Shown here: piece after piece, positions 1 to 8,588 of the stretch
Layout: each line of letters opens with the position of its first letter
How positions within the stretch are numbered: the stretch's first letter is position 1
NCBI GenBank assembly: GCA_022844015.1
Contig: JALHMO010000040.1
Span: forward strand, 1-44,112
Direction: 5' to 3'
DNA from: Reyranella sp.
GTDB taxonomy: Bacteria > Pseudomonadota > Alphaproteobacteria > Reyranellales > Reyranellaceae
Length of the DNA: 44,112 nt
The notes under the pieces: generated by a model
The model's database searches: none
What the model was told of the DNA's origin: nothing
Seen by the model: the letters and a program-made list of their open reading frames with translations, nothing else
Translations under genes and position numbers: made by a program

Positions 1-31
1 GTGGGAGCGCCCAACTCCTGTGGCCAATTTT

Positions 32-164
32 TTGTGATTCCACATCCCATGAGCGCCACTGGAGTGGCGCGCTCCCAGCGCATTTTCATAGGAGTTCCCC
101 ACCGGCCCGAGGGCCGACCCGCCGTGTCAAGAAACTGGCGGCAAGCCGCCAGTTTCTTACTAGG
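32..164. repeat. Intergenic hairpin-rich repeat, copy A
   Basis: This stretch recurs in reverse complement at 5361-5514. It contains an 8-bp hairpin (GCGCCACT / AGTGGCGC near 52-69), a GC-rich block and a second hairpin (AAACTGGCGGC / GCCGCCAGTTT near 131-155). Reading it as protein gives a spurious short ORF that also appears in the other copy, so it is not coding. Nothing else is seen upstream of the first gene. Confidence 0.85.
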
Positions 165-317
165 AAAGATGAGCGCCACGTCGGCGGAGATTACTCCTTC
201 GCTCTTGATGATCGCGTGAGCGGGCCGCCTTGCGGTCCGTCGCGGGATCGACGAAGCGCAGCGGCAACGTCCATGCTCATTTGACTCGGTCGTTTGCGCC
301 CCGGCACAGTGGATCGC

Positions 318-1631
318 ATGGCCCTTTCTCTTCTTCTCACCGGCGATTCGATCCTGCAGCGCCGATTGAACAGCCACGACGACGCCGAGCTGAGGCCGCT
401 GTTCGAGAAGGTACGCGCAGCCGACGTCGCCTTCACCAATCTCGAGGGGCTCGCCAACGACTACCGCGGCGATCCGGCGCTCGAGAGCGGTGGGTCGCAT
501 TTCGGCGCGCCGGCCTGGGTGCTGGACGAGCTGGCCGCGGCAGGCTTCGATCTGTTCGCGACCGCCACGAATCACGCGCTCGACTACTCGATCTCGGGCC
601 TCGTGCACACGATCGAGGCGCTCGAGGCGCGCGGGCTTTCGTTCGCGGGAGTCGGCCGTAACCTCGAGGATGCACGGCGGCCCTGCTATCACTCCGCGCC
701 CGCCGGGACGGTGGCGATGATCTCCTGCTGCTCGACCTTCGCCAAGGGCAACGAGGCGGGCGCGCAGCGGCCCGACCTGCCGGGGCGTCCCGGCCTCAAC
801 CCGCTGCATGTCGAGACGGTGCACGAGGTCACCGAGCAGCAGCTGACGGTGCTGCGCGAGGTTGCCGACCAGCTCGGCCTCGAGGGCGAACGCCAGCAGA
901 AGATCAAGTCCGGCTTCGCCTTCCCGCTCGCCGATCCCGCGCTGTTCCCGATCGGCGAGCTCAAGTTCAGGTCGGCCAACCGGGCGCAGGTTCGCACGAC
1001 GCCCAATGCCCGGGACGTCGCGGCCATGGTGCGCTGGGTCCACGAGGCACGCGGGCTCGCCGACCTCGTGCTGGTGAGCCTGCACGCGCACGAGCAGCTC
1101 GGCGACAAGGAGATGCCGGCCGAGTTCATCGGCGCCTTCGCGCGCGCGATGATCGACGCCGGCGCCGATCTCGTCGTCGGCCATGGCCCGCATCTGCTGC
1201 GCGGGCTCGAGCTCTACGAGGGCAAGCCGATCTTCTACAGCCTGGGCAACTTCATCGGCCAGAACGAGCTGGTGGCGAAGATTCCGGCCGACGGCTACGA
1301 GCGCTTCCGCGCCGAGCCCGATCTCACGCCTGGGCAGGTCTACCAGAAGCGCACGCAGGGCGATCGGGCGGGCTTCCCCGCCGACCGCCGCTACTGGGAG
1401 TCGATCGTGCCCACGCTGGGCTACCAGGGCGGCCCCGACGGGCGCCTGACGCTCGGCTCCATCGAGCTGACGCCGATCTCGCTCGGCTGGAAGGACGCCC
1501 GCCATCGCCGCGGCCGCCCGCGCCTCGCCACGGGCGAGGAGGCTGGCGCCATCCTCGAGCGCTTCGCCCGGCTTTCGCGGCCTTTCGGCACCGAGCTTTG
1601 CGACGGCGGACGGGCAGTCAGGCTGGATTGA
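318..1631 (+). CDS. CapA family protein (poly-gamma-glutamate capsule type metallophosphatase fold)
   Basis: This is a protein of about 437 residues of the CapA/PGA_cap family, which has a calcineurin-like phosphoesterase fold and includes proteins needed for poly-gamma-glutamate export. Visible signatures are TGDSILQRRL at the N-terminus, AFTNLEG, ATNHALDYS and, late, VVGHGPHLLRG followed by FYSLGNFIG. These are the blocks carrying the presumed metal-binding Asp, Asn and His residues. I chose the ATG at 318. An in-frame TTG at 294 would add eight residues with no family resemblance. No signal peptide is evident, so it is probably cytosolic and may act on something other than capsule. No pgs/cap synthesis genes are nearby. 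The next gene starts 63 bases downstream on the same strand. The family is clear; the substrate is unknown. Confidence 0.85.
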   Translation: MALSLLLTGDSILQRRLNSHDDAELRPLFEKVRAADVAFTNLEGLANDYRGDPALESGGSHFGAPAWVLDELAAAGFDLFATATNHALDYSISGLVHTIEALEARGLSFAGVGRNLEDARRPCYHSAPAGTVAMISCCSTFAKGNEAGAQRPDLPGRPGLNPLHVETVHEVTEQQLTVLREVADQLGLEGERQQKIKSGFAFPLADPALFPIGELKFRSANRAQVRTTPNARDVAAMVRWVHEARGLADLVLVSLHAHEQLGDKEMPAEFIGAFARAMIDAGADLVVGHGPHLLRGLELYEGKPIFYSLGNFIGQNELVAKIPADGYERFRAEPDLTPGQVYQKRTQGDRAGFPADRRYWESIVPTLGYQGGPDGRLTLGSIELTPISLGWKDARHRRGRPRLATGEEAGAILERFARLSRPFGTELCDGGRAVRLD

Positions 1632-1694
1632 GGTGCACGGGGGCATCCCGGCACAGGCGCCGATCGGCCGCCGACGTAGGACGCGGAGAAGGCA

Positions 1695-2636
1695 ATGACG
1701 AGAACGATCAGCGGCAACTGGAACGAGGCGCCCGGAGCCGTCACCCTGATCGACGCTCATCACCATCTCTGGGACCTGAAGGCGAACCGCTACCCCTTCC
1801 TGACCGACGCGCCGGAGCCGCACTTCTTCCTGGGCGCATACGACGCGATCCGGCGCGACTACCTTCCGGAAGACTATCTGCGCGACTCGCGCGCGCACAA
1901 CGTGCTGACGACGGTGCACTGCGAAGCCGAGATGGATCGCACCCGCCAGGTTGCCGAGACGCAGTGGCTGACCGAGATCAACCGGCGCCACGGCTTTCCC
2001 GGCGCCATCGTCGGCCACGCGTGGTTCCACACCGGGAATGCCGAGGAGATCATCGCGGCGCAGGCGCAGTTTCCCCTGATGCGGGGAATCCGCTCGAAGC
2101 CGGTCACGTCCCCTCGCCCCGATGCCATGACGCCGGGGGCGCCCGGCACGATGCAGGACGACAAGTGGCTGCGCGGCTTCGCCCTGCTCGAGAAGTACGG
2201 GCTGTCCTGGGATCTTCGCGTGCCCTACTGGCACCTCGCCGAGGCGGCCGAGGTTGCGCGCCAGTTCCCGCGCACGCCGATCATGCTCAACCATACCGGC
2301 TTTCCCTGGGACCGCAGCGAGGACGGCCTCGCGGCCTGGCGCCGGGGCATGCAGGCGGTCGCACGGCAGCCCAATGTCCACGTCAAGGTCTCCGAGCTCG
2401 GCCTCAAGGACGCTGCCTGGACCTACGAGTCGAACCGTCGCGTCGTCCTGGAAGCGATCGCGATCTTCGGCATCGAGCGATGCATCTTCGCGAGCAACTT
2501 TCCGGTCGCCGGCCTCAGGATCGACTACGACACCCTCGTCCGGTCCATCGACCGCATGCTCGCCGGCCACTCGCAGCCCGACCGGGACCGCTTCTTCTGG
2601 AAGAATGCCGCGTCCTTCTACCGGCTTTCGGCTTGA
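1695..2636 (+). CDS. Amidohydrolase family protein (Amidohydro_2, TIM-barrel)
   Basis: The product is 313 residues and has the layout of the amidohydrolase-2 family, which includes lactonases, decarboxylases and other metal-dependent hydrolases. The N-terminal IDAHHHLWDL contains the His-x-His metal motif. NHTGFPWD in the middle and FASNFPV near the C-terminus are further family blocks, the last with the Asn-Phe-Pro typical of this group. A good ribosome binding site (GGAGAAGG) lies just before the ATG. It is probably a cytosolic hydrolase or lactonase of small organic acids. The short distance to the CapA-family gene upstream allows co-transcription, and tex follows 77 bases downstream. The exact substrate cannot be read from sequence. 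Confidence 0.85.
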   Translation: MTRTISGNWNEAPGAVTLIDAHHHLWDLKANRYPFLTDAPEPHFFLGAYDAIRRDYLPEDYLRDSRAHNVLTTVHCEAEMDRTRQVAETQWLTEINRRHGFPGAIVGHAWFHTGNAEEIIAAQAQFPLMRGIRSKPVTSPRPDAMTPGAPGTMQDDKWLRGFALLEKYGLSWDLRVPYWHLAEAAEVARQFPRTPIMLNHTGFPWDRSEDGLAAWRRGMQAVARQPNVHVKVSELGLKDAAWTYESNRRVVLEAIAIFGIERCIFASNFPVAGLRIDYDTLVRSIDRMLAGHSQPDRDRFFWKNAASFYRLSA

Positions 2637-2713
2637 AGAATCACAGGCGCGTCGTCCATATCCACGGCCGACGTGACGATGGCATCCCTCACATCCGACC
2701 GGGGAGGTAACTC

Positions 2714-5059
2714 TTGGTGGCTTCCGTCCAGGCGCGCATCGCCGGAGAGCTCGGGGTCAGGGAACAGCAGGTCCAGGCCGCGGTCGACCTGCTCGACGGC
2801 GGGTCGACCGTGCCCTTCATCGCGCGGTACCGCAAGGAAGCCACGGGCTCTCTCGATGATGCGCAGCTTCGCACGCTCGAGGAGCGGCTGCGCTACCTGC
2901 GCGAGCTGGAAGCGCGGCGCAAGGTCATCCTCGAGTCCGTCCGCGAGCAGGGGAAGCTCGACGCGACGCTCGAGGCGGCCATCATGGCTGCCGACAGCAA
3001 GGGTCGCCTCGAGGACATCTATCTTCCGTACAAGCCCAGGCGTCGCACGAAGGCCCAGATCGCCAGGGAAGCCGGGCTGGAGCCGCTCGCGGACCTGCTG
3101 CTGAGGGAGCCGCAAGCCGAGCCCGCCGTCAGCGCAGAACCCTTTGTCTCGCCCGACAGCAATGTCGCCGACGTGGCGGCGGCGCTCGACGGAGCACGCG
3201 CCATCCTGACGGAACGCTTCGCCGAGAACGCCGACCTGATCGGCGCCCTGCGCGAGGAATTCCGGACGAACGGCCGCCTCGCTTCCAGGGTTCGCGAGGG
3301 CAAGAGCGAGGCGGGCGCCAAGTTCAGCGACTATTTCGACTTCTCGGAAGCCCTCGCCAGGATGCCGTCGCACCGGGTGCTGGCGCTGTTCCGCGGCGAG
3401 CGCGAGGAAATCCTCGACCTGACGATGGAGCCGGACGATCCCGCGACACGTCCTCCCGCGACGCAGGGTGCCGTCAGCGCGTACGAGCTGCGCATCATGC
3501 GGGCCTGCGGCATCGCCGACCGGGGACGGCCGGGCGACAGATGGCTCGTCGAGACCGTGCGCTGGGCGTGGCGCACCAAGATCATCGTCATGCTGTCGGT
3601 CGACCTCCGGCTGCGCCTGTGGACCGCGGCCGAGGAGGAAGCGGTGCGCGTGTTCGCCGCCAACCTGCGCGACCTGCTGCTCGCCGCTCCGGCCGGCGCG
3701 CGGCCGACGCTCGGGCTCGATCCCGGCTTTCGAACCGGCGTGAAGGTCGCGGTGGTCGACGCCACCGGCAAGGTGTTGGCGACCAGTACGATCTACCCGC
3801 ACGAGCCGCAGCGGCGCTGGGACGAGGCGCTCGCCGTGCTGGCGAGGCTCGTGCGCGAGCACAAGGTGGAGCTGATCGCGATCGGCAACGGCACCGCCTC
3901 GCGCGAGACCGACAAGCTCGCGAGCGAGCTCGTGAAGGGGCTGGCGGAGGACAAGCTGCACAAGGTCGTCGTGTCGGAAGCCGGTGCGTCGGTCTATTCG
4001 GCGTCGGCCTATGCGTCGGAGGAGCTGCCCGGCCTCGACGTGACCTTGCGCGGCGCGGTGTCGATCGGGCGCCGGCTGCAGGATCCCCTCGCCGAGCTGG
4101 TCAAGATCGACCCCAAGTCGATCGGCGTCGGCCAGTACCAGCACGATCTCAGCGAGTTCAAGCTGTCACGCTCGCTCGATGCCGTTGTCGAGGATTGCGT
4201 CAACGGCGTGGGCGTCGACCTGAACACGGCGTCGGCGCCTCTGCTCGCGCGTGTGTCGGGCATCGGCCCGTCATTGGCCCAGGGTATCGTCTCCCATCGC
4301 GACACCCACGGTGCTTTCCGCTCGCGCAAGGCATTGAAGAATGTGCCCCGGCTCGGTCCCAAGGCGTTCGAGCAGTGCGCCGGTTTCCTGCGGATCGCCG
4401 ACGGCGACGATCCGCTCGACGCCTCCGGCGTGCACCCCGAAGCCTATCCGGTGGTGCGCCGGATCATGACGGCGACCGGGAGCAGGATCGACGCCCTGAT
4501 CGGCAATGCCCCCGTCCTGCGGGCGCTGTCGCCGAATGCGTTCGTCGACGACAGGTTCGGCCTGCCCACCGTCACCGACATCCTGCGCGAGCTGGAGAAG
4601 CCGGGGCGCGATCCGCGTCCGGCCTTCAGGACGGCCGAGTTCAAGGCCGGCGTCGAGACGCTCGCCGATCTCGCGCCGGGCATGGTGCTCGAGGGCGTCG
4701 TCACCAATGTCGCCGCGTTCGGAGCCTTCGTCGATGTCGGCGTCCACCAGGACGGGCTCGTGCACGTGTCGGCGATGTCGAGGAGCTTCGTGAAGGACCC
4801 GCGCGCCGTGGTGAAGCCGGGCGATATCGTGCGCGTGAAGGTCCTCGACGTCGACAAGCCGCGCAAGCGCATCAGCCTCTCCCTGCGACTCGACGACCCG
4901 GCCGGCAGCCAACCGGCGCGCCCGGCACGCGCCGACGGCAGCGGCCCGCCGCGTCGCGATCAGGCGCACATGCAGCCCGCCAAGGCCGGTTCCCCGGGGA
5001 GCGCAATGGCCGATGCCTTGCGCCGGGCCGGCCTCGGCCCGCGCAACGGAGGGCGCTGA
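2714..5059 (+). CDS. tex: Tex family RNA-binding transcription accessory protein
   Basis: The product is about 780 residues, the normal length for Tex, a conserved nucleic-acid-binding protein linked to transcription and RNA turnover. Domain order is typical. There is an N-terminal helical Tex region, a YqgF/RNase-H-like block beginning near residue 335 ([17 protein letters not shown]), and helix-hairpin-helix motifs around residues 500-560 ([21 protein letters not shown]). A C-terminal S1 domain spans about 655-725 ([19 protein letters not shown]). After S1 comes a basic, disordered tail. The ribosome binding site GGGGAGG at 2701-2707 serves either the TTG at 2714 or the GTG at 2717; the GTG may be the real start. 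The gene is followed by a 27-nt palindrome and repeats. Confidence 0.95.
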   Translation: MVASVQARIAGELGVREQQVQAAVDLLDGGSTVPFIARYRKEATGSLDDAQLRTLEERLRYLRELEARRKVILESVREQGKLDATLEAAIMAADSKGRLEDIYLPYKPRRRTKAQIAREAGLEPLADLLLREPQAEPAVSAEPFVSPDSNVADVAAALDGARAILTERFAENADLIGALREEFRTNGRLASRVREGKSEAGAKFSDYFDFSEALARMPSHRVLALFRGEREEILDLTMEPDDPATRPPATQGAVSAYELRIMRACGIADRGRPGDRWLVETVRWAWRTKIIVMLSVDLRLRLWTAAEEEAVRVFAANLRDLLLAAPAGARPTLGLDPGFRTGVKVAVVDATGKVLATSTIYPHEPQRRWDEALAVLARLVREHKVELIAIGNGTASRETDKLASELVKGLAEDKLHKVVVSEAGASVYSASAYASEELPGLDVTLRGAVSIGRRLQDPLAELVKIDPKSIGVGQYQHDLSEFKLSRSLDAVVEDCVNGVGVDLNTASAPLLARVSGIGPSLAQGIVSHRDTHGAFRSRKALKNVPRLGPKAFEQCAGFLRIADGDDPLDASGVHPEAYPVVRRIMTATGSRIDALIGNAPVLRALSPNAFVDDRFGLPTVTDILRELEKPGRDPRPAFRTAEFKAGVETLADLAPGMVLEGVVTNVAAFGAFVDVGVHQDGLVHVSAMSRSFVKDPRAVVKPGDIVRVKVLDVDKPRKRISLSLRLDDPAGSQPARPARADGSGPPRRDQAHMQPAKAGSPGSAMADALRRAGLGPRNGGR

Positions 5060-5124
5060 GCGGCTGCGCGTGGGCCGCCGGCTGCTCCTCCGGCACTGGC
5101 GTACGCATAGGCGCCAGCTTCAGA

Positions 5125-5151
5125 ACTCCTGACATAGCCTATGTCAGGAGT
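5125..5151. repeat. Perfect 13-bp palindrome downstream of tex
   Basis: Arms ACTCCTGACATAG and CTATGTCAGGAGT are perfect reverse complements around a single central base. Its place 65 bases after the tex stop suits a terminator or operator-like role, but there is only a weak T-run (CTTTT) a few bases after it. A palindrome this symmetric could equally be a protein-binding site. Confidence 0.55.
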
Positions 5152-5225
5152 ACTGAACTTTTCGGTTCGCCCTCCCCGGCTTCGCTGCCACGGCGTGGAC
5201 ACACCTCTGTCCTCCCCCGTCTTAC

Positions 5226-5360
5226 GGGCAGGGCATTGGCATATGGGCGCGTTTTCATTCTCCTCCCCAGCGAAGCTGGGGAGGTGCCCCCGTAACCGGG
5301 GGCGGAGGGGTCATGGGCCCCAGTCCTGCTGCTCATGACCCCGTCGCGTATGACGCGACA
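5226..5360 (+). repeat. Multi-hairpin intergenic repeat, copy 1
   Basis: The element starts with GGGCAGGGCATT and runs into a CATTCTCCTCCCCA block. It then forms consecutive hairpins: CCTCCCC/GGGGAGG, CCCCCG/CGGGGG, GGGGTCATG/CATGACCCC and GTCGCG/CGCGAC. The same order of modules is found on the opposite strand at 24941-25106 with different stem bases but preserved pairing. Confidence 0.8.
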
Positions 5361-5514
5361 CCTAGTAAGAAACTGGCGGCTTGCCGCCAGTTTCTTGGCA
5401 CGGCGGGTCGGCCCTCGGGCCGGTGGGGAACTCCTATGAAAATGCGCTGGGAGCGCGCCACTGGTGGCGGAGTAAACTCCGCCAAAGTGGCGCTCATGGG
5501 ATGTGGAATCACAA
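5361..5514. repeat. Intergenic hairpin-rich repeat, copy B (inverted relative to copy A)
   Basis: This is the reverse complement of 32-164 apart from an enlarged central hairpin. Here GCGCCACT and AGTGGCGC enclose an extra GGCGGAGT/ACTCCGCC stem that copy A lacks. The shared ends are TTGTGATTCCACATCCCATG and AGTTTCTTACTAGG. With copy A it brackets the three genes at 318-5059. Confidence 0.85.
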
Positions 5515-5702
5515 GAAGAGCGCCACTGGAGTGGCGCGCTCCCAGCCATGAGCTTCCCTCTCGCAGCGCCACCATTTTCTCAGCATCGTGGTGCGCGCCG
5601 GCGTGCTGGGGGTCTCCCCAGCGGAGCTGGGGAGGAGAGCCGCAAAGTTGGCGCCACTGAAGTGGCGCGCTCCCGGCGCACGGGCACCACTCGGGCCGAA
5701 GT

Positions 5703-6659
5703 CTACCTCGCCGCCGAGGCCCGGAATCCTTCAGTCGCGGCGTCGACTGCCGTCTCGGCACCGATCGCGTCCACGTCGAAGGGCGTGGTCTGGTAAATCT
5801 CGTTGATCCAGTTGCCGAACAGCAGATGGCCGTGGTTGCGCCAGCGGTTTTGGGGACGGAGCGCCGGATCGTCTGACGGGAAGTAGTTCCTGGGCAACTG
5901 GCTGGCGCCGTCGCGCTCGTACTCCTTGGCCAAGGTTCTCGTGTCGTACTCGAGATGGTTGAACATGTGCAGCATGCGGCGGCGCGGATCGTCGATGAGG
6001 CAGAGGCCGCTTTCAGGGCTCTCCGCGAGGATCGTGAGCCCGGCAGCCGCCTCGACATCCGCCCTGACGTTCTCGGTCCAGCGCGAGACGGGAACATCGA
6101 ACACATCGGCGAACCCACGCAGGTAGGGCGACTGGGGAACGAGATTGCGATGCGCGAACACGCCGAAGGCCTTGCACGGCAGCTCGTGCTTGGGCGTCCC
6201 GTGGAAGTGGTAGAGGGCAGCCTGGCCCGCCCAGCAGAGCGTCAGGCAGCGATGGACGTTCGTTTGCGTCCAGTCGAGGATCGACCGGAACTCGGGCCAG
6301 TAACTCACCTGCTCGAACGCCAGCCGCTCGACCGGGGCGCCGGTGATGATGAAGCCGTCGTAGCGGTTGATGGCGACGTCGCTCCATGGCCGATAGAAGG
6401 TCGCCATATGGTCGGCCGAGGTGTTTCGGGCGACATGATCGGTGATCCGCACGAGCGTCAGCTCGATCTGCAGGGGTGTCGCCGCAAGCAACCGGGCGAG
6501 CTGCGTCTCGGTGCTGATCTTGTCCGGCATGAGATTGAGCAGCCCGATCCGCAGCGGCCGGATGTCCTGCCGGATCGCATCCTTTTCCCGCATCACCGCG
6601 ACACCCTCCGCTTCCAGGATCCGGCGAGCGGGCAATGTGTCGGGAATCTTGATAGGCAC
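5703..6659 (-). CDS. metA: Homoserine O-acyltransferase MetA (probably acetyl-CoA-specific)
   Basis: This enzyme acylates the hydroxyl of L-homoserine, the first committed step of methionine synthesis. The product is 318 residues, close to E. coli MetA, and starts with a GTG preceded by a strong GGAGGAAGGA site. The start [11 protein letters not shown] matches the family start. The catalytic Cys (LTLCWAGQ, residue 142) and the His/Glu pair ([10 protein letters not shown]235 and E237) fall at the same numbers as in E. coli. Residue 111 is Glu (TGAPVERL). In studied MetA enzymes Glu here favours acetyl-CoA and Gly favours succinyl-CoA, so acetyl transfer is the better inference. An open frame continues upstream to 6860 but looks like leader, not protein. 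Confidence 0.93.
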   Translation of the reverse strand: MPIKIPDTLPARRILEAEGVAVMREKDAIRQDIRPLRIGLLNLMPDKISTETQLARLLAATPLQIELTLVRITDHVARNTSADHMATFYRPWSDVAINRYDGFIITGAPVERLAFEQVSYWPEFRSILDWTQTNVHRCLTLCWAGQAALYHFHGTPKHELPCKAFGVFAHRNLVPQSPYLRGFADVFDVPVSRWTENVRADVEAAAGLTILAESPESGLCLIDDPRRRMLHMFNHLEYDTRTLAKEYERDGASQLPRNYFPSDDPALRPQNRWRNHGHLLFGNWINEIYQTTPFDVDAIGAETAVDAATEGFRASAAR

Positions 6660-6860
6660 TTTGCGTCGTCCTTCCTCCGGGTCGACGCACGCAGCCTGGT
6701 CCGCTCGATTGCCGGCTCGGGGCACATCCTCCTGCGGAGTGCCCCCTTGCCCGGATCGGCCGGTTGGCCTTGGGCGTCGCCCCAACTCTCGATGCGGGAG
6801 GGTTTTAGGTCCGGGCCGCGTCTCTGGCAATGGCGAGCATCCATACCTTGATCGCATCAT
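6660..6860 (-). promoter_or_regulatory. Structured 5' leader of metA
   Basis: On the minus strand the ~200 bases before the GTG contain successive potential stem-loops. These are TTGGGGC/GCCCAA, GGCC-AACC-GGCC, and a longer hairpin at 6719-6745 with GGGGCAC paired to GTGCCCC and an inner TCC/GGA pair. They precede the ribosome binding site. SAM-responsive leaders are common before metA in alphaproteobacteria, but I do not recognise a SAM-II or SAM-I consensus here. It may be an unclassified attenuator or simply GC-rich spacer. Confidence 0.35.
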
Positions 6861-7034
6861 TGCGGTTCAGTCTTGCCGTGGTACGCCCTCAACCCCGTCA
6901 GGCAGCGGGCGGTTCCCGTCGTCGGACTCGGTGGCGCAGTGGGCCGAATAGTGCACCGCATGACAGCAGGCCGAGTGATCTGACGGGATGGCCGGCCATG
7001 CCGGATGGCATCGCCGACACGCCCATGATCGTGG

Positions 7035-8195
7035 CTAATTGCTGATCCGCAGCGGCGGCAGGTTGGCAGGTCGTGCCGCCAGCGCGGCCTTGATCCCATC
7101 GCCTGTCACGGCGGATTTGCCGCTGCGGACTGCGGTGAGTACCGGGAAACTCGCCAGCCTGAGCAAGCCGGCGTCGGTCAGCTTGGTTTCCGTCATTGTA
7201 AGGTTGCGAAGCTTCGCCGGGTTCATGTGCGCGACGGCCGCGTCACCCAGGCTGGTTTCTCCTACCCACAAGGTTTCCAGGTTGGGGTGGTCCGCCAAGT
7301 GCTTCATGCCATCGTCGGTTATGCCGGTACGATTCAGATAAAGTGTCTTCAGTCGAGAAAGCCGCGCGATCGCGGGCAGAGCTTTGTCGGTGATCCTGTT
7401 ATGCCAGACATACAAGCTGGTAAGAGAGGTGATGCCGGCCAGATCCTGCACGGTTTCATCGGTGATCTGTGTACCCATCACGCCGAGTGTCGCGAGTTTC
7501 CTGGCGGCGGCCAACGCCTTGAAGCAGGTGCCGTTCACCTCGGTCAGATCCAAGGTCAAAGTCTCGAGGTTCGGCGTGCTGGCGAGCAATCCGACCCCGG
7601 CGTCGGTGATCGTCTTGACTGCCGCGACGTGCAGCAGGCGAAGCGCCGGATGGCCGGCCAACGCCTTCAGCCCGGCATCGTCGAAGTCGGTGCCACTGAG
7701 CGTAAGCGACTGCAATCCCTTCATGGCCGCGAGATGCGGCCCAGATGCCCCGGTCACGTTCTTGATGCCATTGAGCGACAGGACCCTGAGATTACGCGTC
7801 GGTGTCAATGCCGCCACGCCGGCATCGCCGACCTTGGAGAATGTGAGGGTCAGGTTCCAGATGGTGGGAGATTTCGCGATTTCCACCATCGCCGCCGGGC
7901 TGAGTTGCTCGGCATTGGTGAGATCAAGCGCACCGAGCTTCGGCATTTGCGCGATCATCGCCACATCGGCATCCGTCAGCCGCTTGCCTGCACGCGCGAC
8001 ATTGAGAGCCGCTTCACTATTCACGGTTCCGGCGGTGGCCGGCTGGCCTTTCAACGGAATGCCGAGGTCCACCAGCCGCGCGGCGAGCTTCGCCGCGTCG
8101 AATGCCTGCGCCGCAGCCTGGTATGGCACTGTCGGAGCGATGGCGGCGGCAAGCCCGGTAGCGACAAATGCGCGACGTGAGAAGGCGCGTGACAT
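7035..8195 (-). CDS. Tat-exported leucine-rich-repeat protein
   Basis: The product is 386 residues. The N-terminus has a twin-arginine pattern (FSRRAFVATG) followed by a hydrophobic stretch and an AAA/AQA-like cleavage region near residue 30, so export by Tat is likely. The rest is a run of about a dozen leucine-rich repeats of 23-26 residues of the ribonuclease-inhibitor/AMN1-like type. Typical units read NLETLTLDLTEV, SLTSLYVWHNRITD and RLKTLYLNRTGITD. No catalytic domain is visible, so a binding or scaffold role in the periplasm is the simplest inference. An in-frame upstream start at 8324 would bury the Tat signal behind 43 unrelated residues and was rejected. It stands alone, divergent from the gene at 8589. 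Confidence 0.8.
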   Translation of the reverse strand: MSRAFSRRAFVATGLAAAIAPTVPYQAAAQAFDAAKLAARLVDLGIPLKGQPATAGTVNSEAALNVARAGKRLTDADVAMIAQMPKLGALDLTNAEQLSPAAMVEIAKSPTIWNLTLTFSKVGDAGVAALTPTRNLRVLSLNGIKNVTGASGPHLAAMKGLQSLTLSGTDFDDAGLKALAGHPALRLLHVAAVKTITDAGVGLLASTPNLETLTLDLTEVNGTCFKALAAARKLATLGVMGTQITDETVQDLAGITSLTSLYVWHNRITDKALPAIARLSRLKTLYLNRTGITDDGMKHLADHPNLETLWVGETSLGDAAVAHMNPAKLRNLTMTETKLTDAGLLRLASFPVLTAVRSGKSAVTGDGIKAALAARPANLPPLRISN

Positions 8196-8588
8196 GACGA
8201 TTCCATTTTCCGAATGACCCGATCTTGTCACAGTCCGTCGACTGGTACATTTCTGACTAGCTCCTGCAGCTGACGACCACAAGCCGGGCCTGCGAACCGC
8301 CGGGCACCGATCGCGACGAAGCAACGGCCGGCCACAGGACAGGCCGCCTCAACGTCGGCCGCAGCCACGAGAATGCTCGCCAGCCCGATTGTCACGCCGG
8401 GCCAACGCCGTAGGGCTATCGCATAAAATGCGACCGTCTCTCATACGGATCGGAAAACGAGACCTGCGCCGGGCATTGCAACCCGCTCGCGCCAGCGATT
8501 AGAGTCCATCCCCTGGACGCGCCGAGGCTCTCTCACGAGGCGAGGCAGCGAACCAGACCGGGAACCTCGAGCAAAGGGTGGGTGGGTC
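8196..8588. other. Divergent intergenic region
   Basis: These 393 bases separate the divergently oriented LRR gene and GH16-like gene and presumably hold both promoters. I see short hairpins only (TCGCA-taaaa-TGCGA near 8419-8433 and GTCCA/TGGAC near 8506-8520). No gene and no member of the repeat families seen elsewhere is present. Confidence 0.5.

Larger units (their letters stand above)
5060..5702. other. Gene-free repeat patch between tex and metA
   Basis: This 643-base interval between two convergent genes holds no credible gene. It is a mosaic: the 27-nt palindrome at 5125-5151, one copy of the multi-hairpin family (5226-5360), copy B of the inverted repeat (5361-5514), and more short hairpin modules built on GCGCCACT/AGTGGCGC at about 5520-5540 and 5658-5675, plus CTCCCCAGCGGAGCTGGGGAG near 5610-5632. 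Short ORFs crossing it are translations of the repeats. Confidence 0.7.

Noticed and set aside
1..219. A short frame opening the window (72 residues)
   Set aside because: The same peptide string recurs in reverse complement at 5361-5514, so it is translated repeat, not a gene.
5060..5702. A CRISPR array in the repeat patch
   Set aside because: The repeats differ in length, orientation and spacing, are palindromic modules, and there are no equal spacers or cas genes.
6660..6860. A SAM-II or SAM-I riboswitch call upstream of metA
   Set aside because: The characteristic conserved bases of either class were not found; only generic hairpins are visible, so the region is reported as an unclassified leader.
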